A DNA stretch of 64,000 nt from Tragulus kanchil (Eukaryota; Chordata; Mammalia; Artiodactyla; Tragulidae): assembly GCA_022376925.1 (NCBI GenBank), contig JAIOJX010000004.1, forward strand, positions 177,163,501-177,227,500, read 5' to 3'. Below the pieces are notes generated by a model. The model was given only the letters and a program-made list of their open reading frames with translations, was not told the origin of the DNA and did no database searches. Shown in pieces: positions 35,424-48,836 of the stretch (its first letter is position 1; each line of letters starts with the position of its first letter). Made by a program: the position numbers and the translations under genes.

Positions 35424-36156
35424 CTGTAATTTTTAAAAAGTAAAACAATCATAACTACTGTCAGTCTATAAAATCACAGACCAATCATTTTAGGGTTTTG
35501 AACTTTCAATCCAGGACTGTTGAAAAAGATTTTGAAATTCTCTTTTAGAGACTGACCAGAAATGTTTATAAATCTTACAAAAATTCAGACTAAAATTTTA
35601 CAATCATTATTTTGTCTAAAATGAGTATTTTTCAACTTGACCATCTATCTTATTTACCAAATTTGGCTCTAAGTAACTTTTGGACACTTCAAAAAATAAA
35701 ATGCTTCCTAGAGCTGTAGATGTGTAGGAATCACTAAGGATAGTTTATAATGTAGTATACATTCTGAAAAGTTCTAGAAAAGGAATCACAAAACACTGAG
35801 CGATCACAATTTTACCAGAATAAACGTAGAGAAAATGACCATTTCAAGGGGCATGAACTCAACTGTGTACATGAACCACCTGAGAATCTTGTTAAAATGA
35901 AGATTCTGATTTAGTAAGTCTGGAGTGGGGGCTGAAGATTTTACATTTCCAGTATCTGTTCTGGACTTGTAACTCTATAAAGCATCACCAGGTGATTCTG
36001 CAGCTGGTGACAGACAGATTATTCTTTGAGAACACTGCCCTTTTCTGAAGTGTTGGCAAAAGCAGTAAGATAAGTAGTAGGCAGAGGTCAATAGAGTGGT
36101 CAGCAATCTTGAAGAGGGGCCCATGTCCATCCTCCACATTAAAATCCTCTCTCTGG

Positions 36157-36431
36157 GGGCTTCCCTGGTGGTCCAGTGGGTAAGGACACCGCCTTGCAGT
36201 GCAAGGGGTGCCGGTTTGATCCCTGGCCTGGTAAGATCCCACGTGCTGTGGAGTGGCTGGATCAATGTGTCCAACTACTGAGCAGGGAGCTCTGGAGCGC
36301 ATGCGCCCAGAGCCGGTGCTCTGCGACGAGAGAGGCCACTGCAATGGGAGGCCCACACAGGCCAAAGAACAAAGATGGATGAAAATAAGTGAAAGACCAA
36401 CAAAAGTGGCCAAAAAAAAAAAAAAAGAAAG
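36157..36431 (+). mobile_element. CHR-like SINE
   Basis: Target duplication AAAATCCTCTCTCTGG at 36141-36156 and 36432-36447. Short form ending gtggcc plus A tract; intact gcgcatgcgc. It is about 240 bp from exon 3. Confidence 0.92.
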
Positions 36432-36674
36432 AAAATCCTCTCTCTGGAATTTCATACTACAATAGATAACAGTCTCTATGAATGAATAATCTAATAAAGA
36501 TTTAGTAAATGAATAAATGAAATCCTTAAAGTTTTATGGAAAAGCTTTATATTCTTTTCATGGTGCCCATAAAAATGCTGCCATGCTAATCGTTTTAGGA
36601 AATGAAGAACAATCGGGCAAGAAGGTCTTAGTCCTAACCTGGCCTGTGATCTGACTTTTGCTCCCATCTGTTAC

Positions 36675-37082
36675 CTTTCAGTTTTGGTACAAGATGTTGG
36701 AATTCCTCCAGCGTATAGGCTTCATCCACACCAGTCAGAGCTGCTGCACCATCAGTGCCAGATCGGGGGCCATCCCAAAGTTCCCGACTGGGGTCTCTCC
36801 GAGGCACAAAAAGCATGGCCTTGTGTGCCGGTAACTGCTTGCCAGGGAGGCTCTGAAGGACGAGAATGCTATCGGGCTCTTGGAATCCACACAGGTACAG
36901 GAAATTGTTGTCTTGGTGGAAAGGGTAGGGGATATCATTGCTCATGTAGTGTGTAGGGCTGGAGAGCAGCACCGCTGTGTGGTCTGTGCTACCCTGCCCT
37001 TGCGCTTCCTTGTGGATCAGAGACATTAGCTTGTGTCTGCGGAGGGCATATTCCACCTGGGATAGTCCTGGCGTCACCTCTC
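36675..37082 (-). CDS. XPNPEP3: XPNPEP3 exon 3 (N-terminal creatinase-like domain)
   Basis: This is the largest coding exon (408 nt), covering residues 61-196. It begins after TTTCTAG with the conserved [19 protein letters not shown] and ends GAAAG|GTAACA. It includes the [20 protein letters not shown] and [11 protein letters not shown] blocks of the AMP_N (creatinase-like) domain, which in this family shapes the active-site entrance and the dimer interface. It is a single copy here, just to the right of one of the 1.1-kb duplications (37359-39475). No internal stop or frameshift is seen. Confidence 0.96.
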
Positions 37083-37358
37083 CTAGAAATGACAAATAAC
37101 AGTGATGCTTGGCATTTCTATAGTGGCAGAGCATTGAGTCTTAAGATAGCTTAATATTAGATTGAGACACTCAAGTTCTTTTCTTCAGGTTATGCCCAGT
37201 CTCCTGACAGCACATGGCCAAATGAGGGTGATTACCCAGGTTTCAAGTTTCTCTTCCATTGCAAAAATTTGGAAGAAATGATAGTTAAATGTGGTCCTGC
37301 CTGAAAACTGGGGTCATGACCCCTTAAGAGCTCTTTCAGCTCTCTTCATTCTTTTACT

Positions 37359-39475
37359 CATTCAAATCAAGTATTTATTAAACCTAATTATGTGGAAGGC
37401 ACTATTAGACAAACAATCCAAGTTGCCCTGAAGTTTCAATTTACAAGGCGAGGAGACAGATCACATTTTCTGTGTAAGACTTTCACAAAAGAATGAGCTT
37501 CTTGAAGACACAGAATTCTGTCTGCCCAATATTATATTCTCAGGGCCTAGAATAACAACTGGAATAGAGTAGGCCTTTGAACTCTAGTAATATTATCCAT
37601 CTCTTGGGGGCTGTCATGAGAATCAAATTTGATAAAGCATGTGGCTCTTAAAGATTTCAAGACACCCTAGAGAATCTTCTAAAAGCTATGGGTTTATTCT
37701 GTTTACTGAAGTACATGTAGGCACATACAAACTTTTGACACAAAATTTCAAGAGTCTCGGATTCCCTTAAGCTCACCCAGAGTAACTGTTTTCAGAACCT
37801 TCGTTTTGAAGGGTTATGTGTTAATTCTTAATACTAGTACCTAGCAGACCTCCTGGCTGCTAGACCAGTGATGTCTGAAGGAACGCTTCACTTCTGAAGT
37901 GGAAATTATGCCTGCTTTCACTTCAGGTTCTCAAACTAAGGAACTACTACAACAGCTTTTTCCCCAAGCCTCCACTTAACGATAATAAGACTAAAACAAT
38001 ATCTAATGCTTACTGAATGTTTACTGTGTGTTTGTACTATTCTCATTATTTACATGTATCAACTTATTTGGGCTTCTCTGGTGGCTCAGTTGTAAAGAAT
38101 CCACCTGCCAAGTTAGGAGATATGGGTTTGATTCCGGGGTCTGGAAGATCCCATGGAGAAGGAAATGGCAACCCACTCCAGTATTCTTGCTTGGAAAATC
38201 CCATAGACAGAGGAGCCTGTTTGGGGTATAGTCCATGGGGTCACAGGTGACTTAGGAACTAAACAACATCAACTTATTTAACTTTTATAATGCCTCTGCA
38301 ATGTGGGAACTATTATGATTCCCTGTGGTAGCCAGTCTCTATACGCAAGTATGAGAAAACAGTCAAGAAACACTGCTGTATATAAGAAATATCAAGATGG
38401 ACAATATATTCCCTATTATCATTCAAATCAAGTATTTATTAAACCTAATTATGTGGAAGGCACTATTAGGCAAACAATCCAAGTTGCCCTGAAGTTTCAA
38501 TTTACAAGGCGAGGAGACAGATCACATTTTCTGTGTAAGACTTTCACAAAAGAATGAGCTTCTTGAAGACACAGAATTCTGTCTGCCCAATATTATATTC
38601 TCAGGGCCTAGAATAACAACTGGAATAGAGTAGGCCTTTGAACTCTAGTAATATTATCCATCTCTTGGGGGCTGTCATGAGAATCAAATTTGATAAAGCA
38701 TGTGGCTCTTAAAGATTTCAAGACACCCTAGAGAATCTTCTAAAAGCTATGGGTTTATTCTGTTTACTGAAGTACATGTAGGCACATACAAACTTTTGAC
38801 ACAAAATTTCAAGAGTCTCGGATTCCCTTAAGCTCACCCAGAGTAACTATTTTCAGAACCTTCGTTTTGAAGGGTTATGTGTTAATTCTTAATACTAGTA
38901 CCTAGCAGACCTCCTGGCTGCTAGACCAGTGATGTCTGAAGGAACGCTTCACTTCTGAAGTGGAAATTATGCCTGCTTTCACTTCAGGTTCTCAAACTAA
39001 GGAACTACTACAACAGCTTTTTCCCTAAGCCTCCACTTAACGATAATAAGACTAAAACAATATCTAATGCTTACTGAATGTTTACTGTGTGTTTGTACTA
39101 TTCTCATTATTTACATGTATCAACTTATTTGGGCTTCTCTGGTGGCTCAGTTGTAAAGAATCCACCTGCCAAGTTAGGAGATATGGGTTTGATTCCGGGG
39201 TCTGGAAGATCCCATGGAGAAGGAAATGGCAACCCACTCCAGTATTCTTGCTTGGAAAATCCCATAGACAGAGGAGCCTGTTGGGCTATAGTCCATGGGG
39301 TCACAGGTGACTTAGGAACTAAACAACATCAACTTATTTAACTTTTATAATGCCTCTGCAATGTGGGGAACTATTATGATTCCCTGTGGTAGCCAGTCTC
39401 CATACGCAAGTATGAGAAAACAGTCAAGAAACACTGCTGTATATAAGAAATATCAAGATGGACAATATATTCCCA
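37359..39475. repeat. Direct 1.06-kb duplication D11
   Basis: Copies 37359-38419 and 38420-39475, offset 1061 bp, joined almost cleanly. Four or so single-base differences are seen (for example attagac/attaggc, gtaactg/gtaacta). Each copy holds one Bov-tA SINE. Confidence 0.9.
38070..38255 (+). mobile_element. Bov-tA SINE (copied at 39131-39316)
   Basis: Head gggcttctctggtggctc, then gagaaggaaatggcaacc, cactccagtattcttgc and agtccatggggtcacagg, diagnostic of ruminant Bov-tA. D11 repeats it. Confidence 0.85.
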
Positions 39476-39599
39476 TATGTTAAAAGAAAAATAAAAGGAA
39501 AGAAAAAAAGAATTTAGTGTAAATCTAGAAAAGAATCACAATTTTTATAGTGGTGACCTATGATGATGTGTAAGCTGCTCAGTCATATCCAACTCTGAG

Positions 39600-39890
39600 A
39601 TATTTTCATACCATACAATTCATCTACTTAGAAAGTATACATTTCAATTGTTTTTGGTATCCTCACAGATTTGTGCAAGCATTACCCAAAATAATTTGAG
39701 AATATTTTATTACTCGTAAAAGAAGCCCCAAACCAATTAGTGGTCACTCTGTTTCCTCTGAATCTATCCCAGCCTTTGACAAGCACTATTTTCTGTCTCT
39801 GTGGATTTATCTATTACAGAGATTTCACATAAACGAAGTCACACAATATGTGGTCTTTGGTGACCTGACCAACTTTTTTCTTGGTACTTC
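39600..39890 (-). mobile_element. L1M 3' fragment
   Basis: Reversed L1 phrases: cataccatacaattcatct, cagatttgtgcaagcatta, cccaaaccaattagtggtc and tctgtggatttatctatt. Confidence 0.5.
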
Positions 39891-40145
39891 TCCAATTATT
39901 CTCAAACTGATTCCTTCTAAGTCTTAAGTCCAACCTGTTCTTTCCCTATCACTTTGCTTACAATGTGTCCCCTTTCTAAATTTTTTTACTCCTTCCATAG
40001 CAATTTCTCTCCAAGACTTGAAGCTCAATATGTTTGTTTTTAGACCCTTTTCATTCAAAATGCTTTCTTGATTAGTCCAGATCATGCTATTTGTTCCTTT
40101 GAGCTACTTAAAAAAAAAAACATAATATTTAGATAGTCTTCTTAA

Positions 40146-40404
40146 ATTTTGGCCTCTTTTATTGTTTTTTATTTATTTACTTTCATCCATCTTTATTCTT
40201 TGGCCTGTGTGGGCCTCCCAGTGCAGTGGCCTCTCTCGTTGCAGAGCACTGGTTCTGGGTGCATGTGCTCCAGAGCACTGGCTCGTAATCAAACACATCT
40301 GTCTAACCACTCTGCGGCATGTGGGATCTTCCTCGGCCAGGGATCAAACCGGTGGCCCCTGCACTGCAAGGCAGACTCTACTCACTGGACCACCACAGAA
40401 GCCC
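40146..40404 (-). mobile_element. CHR-like SINE, older subtype
   Basis: Begins ttggcctcttttattg and ends ccaccacagaagccc. It is directly followed by another SINE in the same orientation, with only a few bases between. Confidence 0.82.
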
Positions 40405-40411
40405 AAGTTAG

Positions 40412-40716
40412 TTTTTTTGGGGGGGGGGGCAGGTTGGGGAAGGGAGGGGGCGAGCAGGCCATTTCTAGTGGTCTTTCATTTATCTATTTTTCACCCATCT
40501 TTGTTCTTTGGCCCGTGTGGGCCTACCATTGCAGTGGCCTCTGTTGTTGCAGAGCCACCGGCTCTGGGCGCATGCGCTCCAGAGCTCCGGCTCGGTAGTT
40601 GGACACATCGGTCCAGCCGCTCCGCAGCACGTGGGATCTTACCAGGCCAGGGATTCAACCAGCGCCCCTTGCACTGCAAGGCGGTGTCCTTACCCACTGG
40701 ACCACCAGGGAAGCCC
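40412..40716 (-). mobile_element. CHR-like SINE
   Basis: Has a G run near 40420-40430, the CT-rich block, intact gcgcatgcgc, and ends ccaccagggaagccc. It abuts the preceding SINE. Confidence 0.85.
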
Positions 40717-41005
40717 TACTTTTTTTATATTTTTTTAACTATTTCATTTTCATATATAGATCTTACAGTTCTATACAAATGTTATCACACCATACTTTTC
40801 TAACAGTTAAACACTCCCCCGCATTTCTTTGTTATTTGAGTTCTCACTCTCCTTTCCTCCTTCTGTACACATTAGAACCACCCCCATGTTTGTACTCAAT
40901 GGAGCTATGAGCCACACTGTTCAGGGCTACCAGAGACAGACGGCTCATTATGAAGAGTTCTGACAAAACAAGGTTCATCAGAAGAGGGAACATTTCAGTA
41001 TTCTT

Positions 41006-41276
41006 TTTTTTTTGGCCACTTCTACTGGTCTTCATTTATTTATTTTCATCTATCTTTGTTCCTTTGCCCCTGTGTGGGCCTCCCATCGCAGTGGCCTCTC
41101 TCGCTGCAGAGCACCGGTTCTGGGTGCATGCGCCCCAGAGCTCCAGCTCGGTAATTGGACACATTGGTCCAGCTGCTCCGCGGCACGTGGGATCGTCCCT
41201 AGGCCAGGGATTGAACCGGTGCCCCCTGCACTGCAAGGTGGCGTCCTTACCCACTGGACCACCGGGGAAGCCCCAA
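41006..41276 (-). mobile_element. CHR-like SINE (copied at 42156-42425)
   Basis: Target duplication TTCAGTATTCTT at 40994-41005 and 41277-41288. It is inserted at the edge of a BovB piece. The second copy differs by one base (gtccctagg against gtcctagg). Confidence 0.88.
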
Positions 41277-41505
41277 TTCAGTATTCTTGCTGTGAGAACC
41301 CCATGAACAGTATGAAAAGGCAAAAAGATACAACATTGGAAGATGAGCCACCCAGGTTGGAAGGTATCCAGTATGCTACTGGACAGGACTGGAGGGCAAT
41401 TATGGACAGGAATCTCAGCAAACTCTGGGAGATAGTGGAGGACAGGGGAACCTGGAATGCTACAGTCCAGGGGATCAAGAGTCAGATATGTGGCTGAACA
41501 ACAAT
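41277..41505 (+). mobile_element. BovB LINE fragment (copied at 42426-42654)
   Basis: Forward BovB text: gagaaccccatgaacagtat, gatgagccacccaggttgg, tatgctactggacaggact, ctctgggagatagtggagg. It encodes a decayed ORF2 C-terminal stretch (SKLWEIVEDRGTWNATVQGI) and is not functional. Confidence 0.75.
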
Positions 41506-41632
41506 GACATATCCTTTCCTATTTTTCTCAATATTCATATAACCACATATACTTCCATTTAGGGTTTTATGAGTTCCTAGTGTTTTACAAAATTGGGGAT
41601 ACCATACAGTCCTTTTAATCTTTTTTTTTTTT

Positions 41633-41797
41633 TTTTTTTTAATATTTATTTATTTGGCTGCACTGGGTCTTAGTTGTGGCATAAGAACTCTTGGTTGCAG
41701 CAAGTGGGATCCAGTTCCCCAACCAGGGCCTGAACATGGGCCCCCTGCATTGGGAGTGTGTAGTCTTAGTCACTGGACCACCAAGGAAGTCCCCATA
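41633..41797 (-). mobile_element. Older tRNA-Glu SINE (copied near 42783-42946)
   Basis: Long T tract, aatatttatttatttggctg, then ggaccaccaaggaagtcc. Diverged; no clear target duplication. Confidence 0.65.
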
Positions 41798-44363
41798 CAG
41801 TCTTTTCTTTACACTTTGCCCCTTTCCCAGGGGAACTTTAACTCATTCTGCTTGATGTCTCCATATTATTTCTTGGGCCCTCTTTATACTATTTCATTTT
41901 CATATATAGATCTTACAGTTCTATACAAATGTTATCACACCATACTTTTCTAACAGTTAAACACTCCCCCGCATTTCTTTGTTATTTGAGTTCTCACTCT
42001 CCTTTCCTCCTTCTGTACACATTAGAACCACCCCCATGTTTGTACTCAATGGAGCTATGAGCCACACTGTTCAGGGCTACCAGAGACAGACGGCTCATTA
42101 TGAAGAGTTCTGACAAAACAAGGTTCATCAGAAGAGGGAACATTTCAGTATTCTTTTTTTTTTGGCCACTTCTACTGGTCTTCATTTATTTATTTTCATC
42201 TATCTTTGTTCCTTTGCCCCTGTGTGGGCCTCCCATCGCAGTGGCCTCTCTCGCTGCAGAGCACCGGTTCTGGGTGCATGCGCCCCAGAGCTCCAGCTCG
42301 GTAATTGGACACATTGGTCCAGCTGCTCCGCGGCACGTGGGATCGTCCTAGGCCAGGGATTGAACCGGTGCCCCCTGCACTGCAAGGTGGCGTCCTTACC
42401 CACTGGACCACCGGGGAAGCCCCAATTCAGTATTCTTGCTGTGAGAACCCCATGAACAGTATGAAAAGGCAAAAAGATACAACATTGGAAGATGAGCCAC
42501 CCAGGTTGGAAGGTATCCAGTATGCTACTGGACAGGACTGGAGGGCAATTATGGACAGGAATCTCAGCAAACTCTGGGAGATAGTGGAGGACAGGGGAAC
42601 CTGGAATGCTACAGTCCAGGGGATCAAGAGTCAGATATGTGGCTGAACAACAATGACATATCCTTTCCTATTTTTCTCAATATTCATATAACCACATATA
42701 CTTCCATTTAGGGTTTTATGAGTTCCTAGTGTTTTACAAAATTGGGGATACCATACAGTCCTTTTAATCTTTTTTTTTTTTTTTTTTTTTTAATATTTAT
42801 TTATTTGGCTGCACTGGGTCTTAGTTGTGGCATAAGAACTCTTGGTTGCAGCAAGTGGGATCCAGTTCCCCAACCAGGGCCTGAACATGGGCCCCCTGCA
42901 TTGGGAGTGTGTAGTCTTAGTCACTGGACCACCAAGGAAGTCCCCATACAGTCTTTTCTTTACACTGCTTTTCCAGCTCAACAATAACTCATAGAAATTC
43001 CTCCCACCAACTCGTGGTGTAACTTTAACTCATTCTGCTTGATGTCTCCATATTATTTCTTGGGGCACTGTATCCTAACCTCCTAATTCACTTCCATACT
43101 GGTGGGCATTCATATAATTTCCACTTTTCTGCTACAGTAATAAACATCTGTATACTAATATCCACGGGGTGCCTCCATGTCATGTGTACTGGTACTTTTC
43201 ATTTCTGTGGGATAGTCACAGGAGAGAAACTGATGGATCAAGGTTCTTAGTACTCATGTCCAGCACATATAACTCAGTTACTTTTGATTACTTGGTAACT
43301 GTCTAGTTATTTTACCTGTAGTTGCATCCCATTAATAATTTTTAACTTTTATGTACCTACAATAGAAACATTTAACTTTTATTAATATTAATGCAATTGG
43401 TAAGAAACAAGAGAGATAAATGAGGGGGACTTGCATGACAACTTGAATTGGCAAAGCAACAGGGCTGGTCCTGGGAGAGCTCACATCACATTTCTTTCTC
43501 CAGGAAAAGCTGGTTAAGAGTCCCCGAGGGCTTGAGGGCAGAAGACTGAACTTTGTACCAGAGCCTAAGAGTAGCTTAACTACTTATCTCCCTGATAAGT
43601 ATTCATGTTAAGCTTGCCACTGTTACTCAATATTGGAAATTTCCCAATTTACCACAAATGGCAGACATTCTTTTCTAAAAGTAGAGGCTGGTTATAACAA
43701 GTGGATTATCCAACTTTTTCTTTCTAATTATAAACACTCTAGAGTGACCTTTAACTAAATGCTTCTAAACTGAAATTTCAAAGAACTCTTGGTCACAACA
43801 GAAAAATTATCCAAGGAAACACATACCTTTTCTTATCAATTGAAGGAGGAAGAAAAGGTGTAATAAAGCAATGAACTTTAACTTTAGAAGTAAACCTGGC
43901 AGTTACTATGGCCTTTGATCACAGAAGGAACCATTATAGTCAACTTAGCCTGAATTTTTTCAGATAAAATTGTAACTGAATAGACTTTATAGATAACTTC
44001 ATCAAATTGTAATGTATTAAGAGGCACAGTCAGTATTTTATCACGCGAAGTCAATTAAAGGTAGATGGGCTACTCTAACAAGCTTATTTAGCCAATCAAA
44101 TGGCTAGATGTCACAATCTGGACTCTGCAAATAGCAAAGTCTCACAATCAATCCTGAGAGTCGGCTACCAAGAAGAAAAGCTCTTCCAGGACATCGAGGA
44201 TTGGGGCCTTTCAAGACAATAAGAATTTTGTTCTTCATATTTTATCAGCCAGGCAGAAAACTCAGAGGGAAGTCTTATAAAGACTGAAAATAGATGAAAA
44301 AATACAAGTCTTTGTTACAAGAGAGGTATGTATTTTAATTATTTCCTGAAACTAACTAGGTTA

Positions 44364-44490
44364 GGATTTTTTTTTTTCCTGGCTGTGCCTTGTGGCATGT
44401 GGGTTTCTTAGTTCCTCTACCAGAAATCAAATTCATGCCCCCTGAAGTGGAAGGGGAGTCTTAACCACTGGATTGTCAGTGAAGTTCCTA
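44364..44490 (-). mobile_element. Decayed short SINE
   Basis: T tract, cctggctgtgccttgtggc, ending ccactggattgtcagtgaag. Repeated flank taggttaggatttt at 44360 and 44488 supports a target duplication. Confidence 0.6.
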
Positions 44491-44689
44491 GGTTAGGATT
44501 TTAACATGGTCTGATTTTGAGGAAATGTCCTTGAATGCTATTTAATATTAGATAGATTTTATTGTATAATAAGGAAGAAATGCATAAAATGATCTATTAC
44601 TATATAGTTGGAAAATGGGGGTAAAGAAGAAGCTAAAAAATGTTTCCTTTACAACGTAAAACAGGTATCTCTGAAAACATGAAGTGACC

Positions 44690-44965
44690 AAATAAATAAT
44701 TGAGAAAATCTCTACATGGATTTTATTTGCATATACCGAGCAAAACAAGCCAGAGAAAAAGGGTTCATGCTGTATGATTCCACTTACACAAAACTCAAGA
44801 ACAGGCAAAATAATCATGCTGATAGAAAGTAGACCAGTGTTTAAGGATGGAGACAGGATTGACTAGACGGCTATGAGGGGGACCTTCTAGGGTGATGAAA
44901 ATGTTCTCTCTTGAATGAGGTATGGGTTAGATTGTTGTATATATGTATAGGGATGGCCATTATCC
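44690..44965 (+). mobile_element. L1M 3' terminal fragment
   Basis: Contains gcatataccgagcaaaacaa, gctgtatgattccacttac and ggatggagacaggattgac, which resemble the end of old L1 elements. Confidence 0.45.
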
Positions 44966-45089
44966 CTATAAAAGTAATCATTTATATGAAATCCCCAAGT
45001 TTCTGGCTTTTTTGTACAATGACAAGAATGAATTTCAAGTGATTCAGGAGACCTATTAGTCAATTCTTCAGAAGATTCCTGACTTCTTC

Positions 45090-45308
45090 CTGGGGTTGCT
45101 TGCTGCTAGGTTGCTTCAGTCGTGTCCAACTCTGCGATACCATGAACCATAGCCCAGCAGGCTCCTCTGTCCATGGAATTTTCCAGGCAAGAATACTGAA
45201 TGGTTTGCCATTCCTTCGCCAGGGGATCTTTCTAATCCAGGGATTGAACCCATGGCTCTTGCATGGGCAGGCTAATTCTTTCCCACTCGTGCCACCTGAG
45301 AAGCCCCA
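45090..45308 (-). mobile_element. Bov-tA SINE
   Basis: Reversed Bov-tA: ggttgcttcagtcgtgtcc, catagcccagcaggctcc, gaattttccaggcaag, and ending ccacctgagaagcccc. D13 starts inside it, so its last third recurs at 46338-46422. Confidence 0.8.
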
Positions 45309-47449
45309 GGGTTAGATTTGTGCTAATCTTTACCTCTTGATGGGGATGAGAAACATGCACAAAGGTGTTTCTGTAACATTGATTTTAATTTTTTAAATAA
45401 TATAAAAATCTCACCCAACCAAAATACATCTTGATCTTTTAGATATATTAAAGTCAACTGTGTAACAAAACCTAAAACAAAAAAAATACACTCCTTGCTT
45501 AAGGAAGTACTACAGCTAACCTATCACTAAACTAAAGATGATACCTAACTGCTTTTCAAACTTTTTTCAAAAGATGTTGGCCTCTTTTTATTGGTTTTTT
45601 TATTTATTTTCATCCATCTTTATTCTTTGGCATGGGAGGGCCTCCCATAGGAGTGGCCTCTCGTCGCAAAGCACCGGCTCTGGGCGCATGCACTCCAGAG
45701 CAATGGCTCGTATCTGGACACACCCGGTCCAATCCTTCTGCAGCACGTGGGATCTTCCCGGGCTAGGGATCGAACCAGTGCCCCTTGCACTACAAGGCAG
45801 ATTCTTTACCTACTAGATCACTAGGGAAGCCTGGTTTTTAAACTTTTAAGGGAATATGATTTGGGAATGATTATGTATAACTCACTCTAGAACCTTTCTT
45901 TTCATCTTAGGCATCCTCTCAAATTCTGGGCCATGCAGGTGTATTAGGATTATTTTCCAAGGAATTTAGTTATTGCTGCAGTTGAAAGAAAATTGAGAAG
46001 TGGTTCTGCATAGGTCAGACAAGTCATCCTAGTAAGCCCAGCTCTTCGAATAGCCCCTTTTTAAGCTCCAAACTATATAACATATTCCAAAGTTTATTTT
46101 CTTAGAAACATAAAAATGTTAGCAATACAGGTTTTTGAAAATAATGCTTAATTAGGCGCTAATTTTCTTTATCCTCTGGAAGGGAACTGTTTATGAAGTT
46201 GCATACCTTGCAATGTCAGGGAACTATGTAAGTGTATTCCCTGTACAGATACTACAAATGTAGATTTGTGGTTTATAATAGTATATAGCTCAGGATGTCA
46301 CTTGTCTTCCTACATGGAATCACTTTTCTTCCTGCCAGGATCTTTCTAATCCAGGGATTGAACCCATGGCTCTTGCATGGGCAGGCTAATTCTTTCCCAC
46401 TCGTGCCACCTGAGAAGCCCCAGGGTTAGATTTGTGCTAATCTTTACCTCTCGATGGGGATGAGAAACATGCACAAAGGTGTTTCTGTAACATTGATTTT
46501 AATTTTTTAAATAATATAAAAATCTCACCCAACCAAAATACATCTTGATCTTTTAGATATATTAAAGTCAACTGTGTAACAAAACCTAAAACAAAAAAAA
46601 TACACTCCTTGCTTAAGGAAGTACTACAGCTAACCTATCACTAAACTAAAGATGATACCTAACTGCTTTTCAAACTTTTTTCAAAAGATGTTGGCCTCTT
46701 TTTATTGGTTTTTTTATTTATTTTCATCCATCTTTATTCTTTGGCATGGGAGGGCCTCCCATAGGAGTGGCCTCTCGTCGCAAAGCACCGGCTCTGGGCG
46801 CATGCACTCCAGAGCAATGGCTCGTATCTGGACACACCCGGTCCAATCCTTCTGCAGCACGTGGGATCTTCCCGGGCTAGGGATCGAACCAGTGCCCCTT
46901 GCACTACAAGGCAGATTCTTTACCTACTAGATCACTAGGGAAGCCTGGTTTTTAAACTTTTAAGGGAATATGATTTGGGAATGATTATGTATAACTCACT
47001 CTAGAACCTTTCTTTTCATCTTAGGCATCCTCTCAAATTCTGGGCCATGCAGGTGTATTAGGATTATTTTCCAAGGAATTTAGTTATTGCTGCAGTTGAA
47101 AGAAAATTGAGAAGTGGTTCTGCATAGGTCAGACAAGTCATCCTAGTAAGCCCAGCTCTTCGAATAGCCCCTTTTTAAGCTCCAAACTATATAACATATT
47201 CCAAAGTTTATTTTCTTAGAAACATAAAAATGTTAGCAATACAGGTTTTTGAAAATAATGCTTAATTAGGCGCTAATTTTCTTTATCCTCTGGAAGGGAA
47301 CTGTTTATGAAGTTGCATACCTTGCAATGTCAGGGAACTATGTAAGTGTATTCCCTGTACAGATACTACAAATGTAGATTTGTGGTTTATAATAGTATAT
47401 AGCTCAGGATGTCACTTGTCTTCCTACATGGAATCACTTTTCTTCCTAG
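45224..47449. repeat. Direct 1.11-kb duplication D13
   Basis: Copies 45224-46337 and 46338-47449, offset 1114 bp, with a clean join. It carries one SINE per copy. Confidence 0.9.
45572..45832 (-). mobile_element. CHR-like SINE, older subtype (copied at 46686-46946)
   Basis: Begins ttggcctctttttattgg, has gcgcatgcac in place of the full palindrome, and ends gatcactagggaagcc. Confidence 0.82.
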
Positions 47450-47827
47450 TGCTAAGAAGTGGAAGGCAAGTTAATGATCAAAGACGATGAACTGATACTT
47501 CTGTCTCTACAGACATGATCCTTAACACAGAGATGGCAATGTCATAAAAAGGAGAAATACTCTATAATGCTCAGACTTCTTTAAGCAAAGAACAAGTTTT
47601 AAAAATCACTAAGAGGATTCAAGGGAGTGAATCTGACTTTTTATTTCCATGTAAAGCAGGAACAAGCACAGCCAGCACAGAACTCCCTCACATCCCATGG
47701 CATTACGCTGCTATCTTCCAAGTTACTGTGGTTTCAGGGAACTTAGGTAGGTGTGGCCAGAAGAAATCCAGGGAAATGCAAAATTCAGAAGGTGTTCACC
47801 CAGTAATTTCACTTCTAAGAATTTGGG

Positions 47828-47935
47828 GGTTTTATTTTTTGGCCATATTGCTTGTGGGATCTGGACTAAATCTGAGCCACCACAGTGAAAACTAGTGAGT
47901 CCTAATCACTGGGCTGCCAGGGAAAGTCCCACTAA
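47828..47935 (-). mobile_element. Decayed short SINE
   Basis: Begins ttttattttttggccatat and ends cactgggctgccaggg. Repeated flank (actaagaattt) near 47811-47825 and 47931-47941. Confidence 0.55.
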
Positions 47936-48516
47936 GAATTTACTTTTAGGAAATAATTAATCAGTATAATAGTGTGCATACATGTCACAATTCTATATAA
48001 GTCTAAAAGAATAATGCACTAAAATTTCAACAGTTGTTTTCCCTAAATTGTGAGATTATGAATAATTTTTTAAAATTATGCTTATCTGTATCCTCTAATT
48101 TGCCTATAATATATGTAAATAACATGTATAATAATTAAGAAAGTGACTGAGATATTTTCCAAAAGTGTAAAGTACTAAGAAGTATTGGGAAAATATGCCA
48201 AACATGAAACCTTTGGGAGCAAAACACGTAATAGAAACATAATTTTATACTCCAAACTAACAGACTGACTTTAGTTCTATAAATGAGATTTAAAAAAAGG
48301 ATTACAGGCCTTTTTTTTTTTTAATTTTTATGGATTACATGCCTTTTAATTTTTCTTAATAATTGACTTTTCCTCCACTCAATTACTGTAACACTTTTGT
48401 AAGTTCTGCATCTCTATATGACAGAAGATAAGTGACTAGTACTTTGGAAACTGTATACCTGATGGTTTAACACTGATAATTCTCTTTAAAAATTCCATCT
48501 ACTTCTATCCCTTCTT

Positions 48517-48836
48517 TTTTTTTTTTTTCAAAACATTTATTTATTTAGGCGGGGGTAGGGAGGGAGGGGGGTGAGTGGGCCACTTTCACTGGTCTTTCAT
48601 TTGTCTAATTTCATCCATCTTTGTTCTCTGGCCCATGTGGGTCTCCCATCGCGGTGGCCTCTGTTGTCACAGAGCACCGGCTCTGGGTGCATGCGCTCCA
48701 GAGCTCCAGCTCAGCAATTGGACACATCGGTCCAGCCGCTCCGCGCCACGTGGGATCTTCCCAAGCCAGGGATCGAACCAGAGCCCCTTGCACTGCAAGG
48801 TGGTGTCCTTACCCACTGGACCACGAGGGAAGTCCT
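48517..48836 (-). mobile_element. CHR-like SINE (copied at 49618-49937)
   Basis: Target duplication TACTTCTATCCCTTCTT at 48500-48516 and 48837-48853. Full length. A third partial copy of its tRNA-like end lies at 50934-51019 because D14 and D15 overlap. Confidence 0.92.

Larger units (their letters stand above)
33440..35640. repeat. Direct 1.1-kb duplication D10
   Basis: Copies 33440-34532 and 34548-35640, offset 1105-1108 bp, carrying a CHR-like SINE. The G-rich tail of the SINE and a short stretch near 34275 differ clearly between copies. It overlaps the second copy of D9. Confidence 0.9.
40739..43064. repeat. Direct 1.15-kb duplication D12
   Basis: Copies 40739-41888 and 41889-43064, offset 1150 bp. 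Near its end the first copy lacks about 50 bases that are present in the second (42968-43018) and has altered flanking bases. It carries a SINE, a BovB piece and an older SINE. Confidence 0.9.
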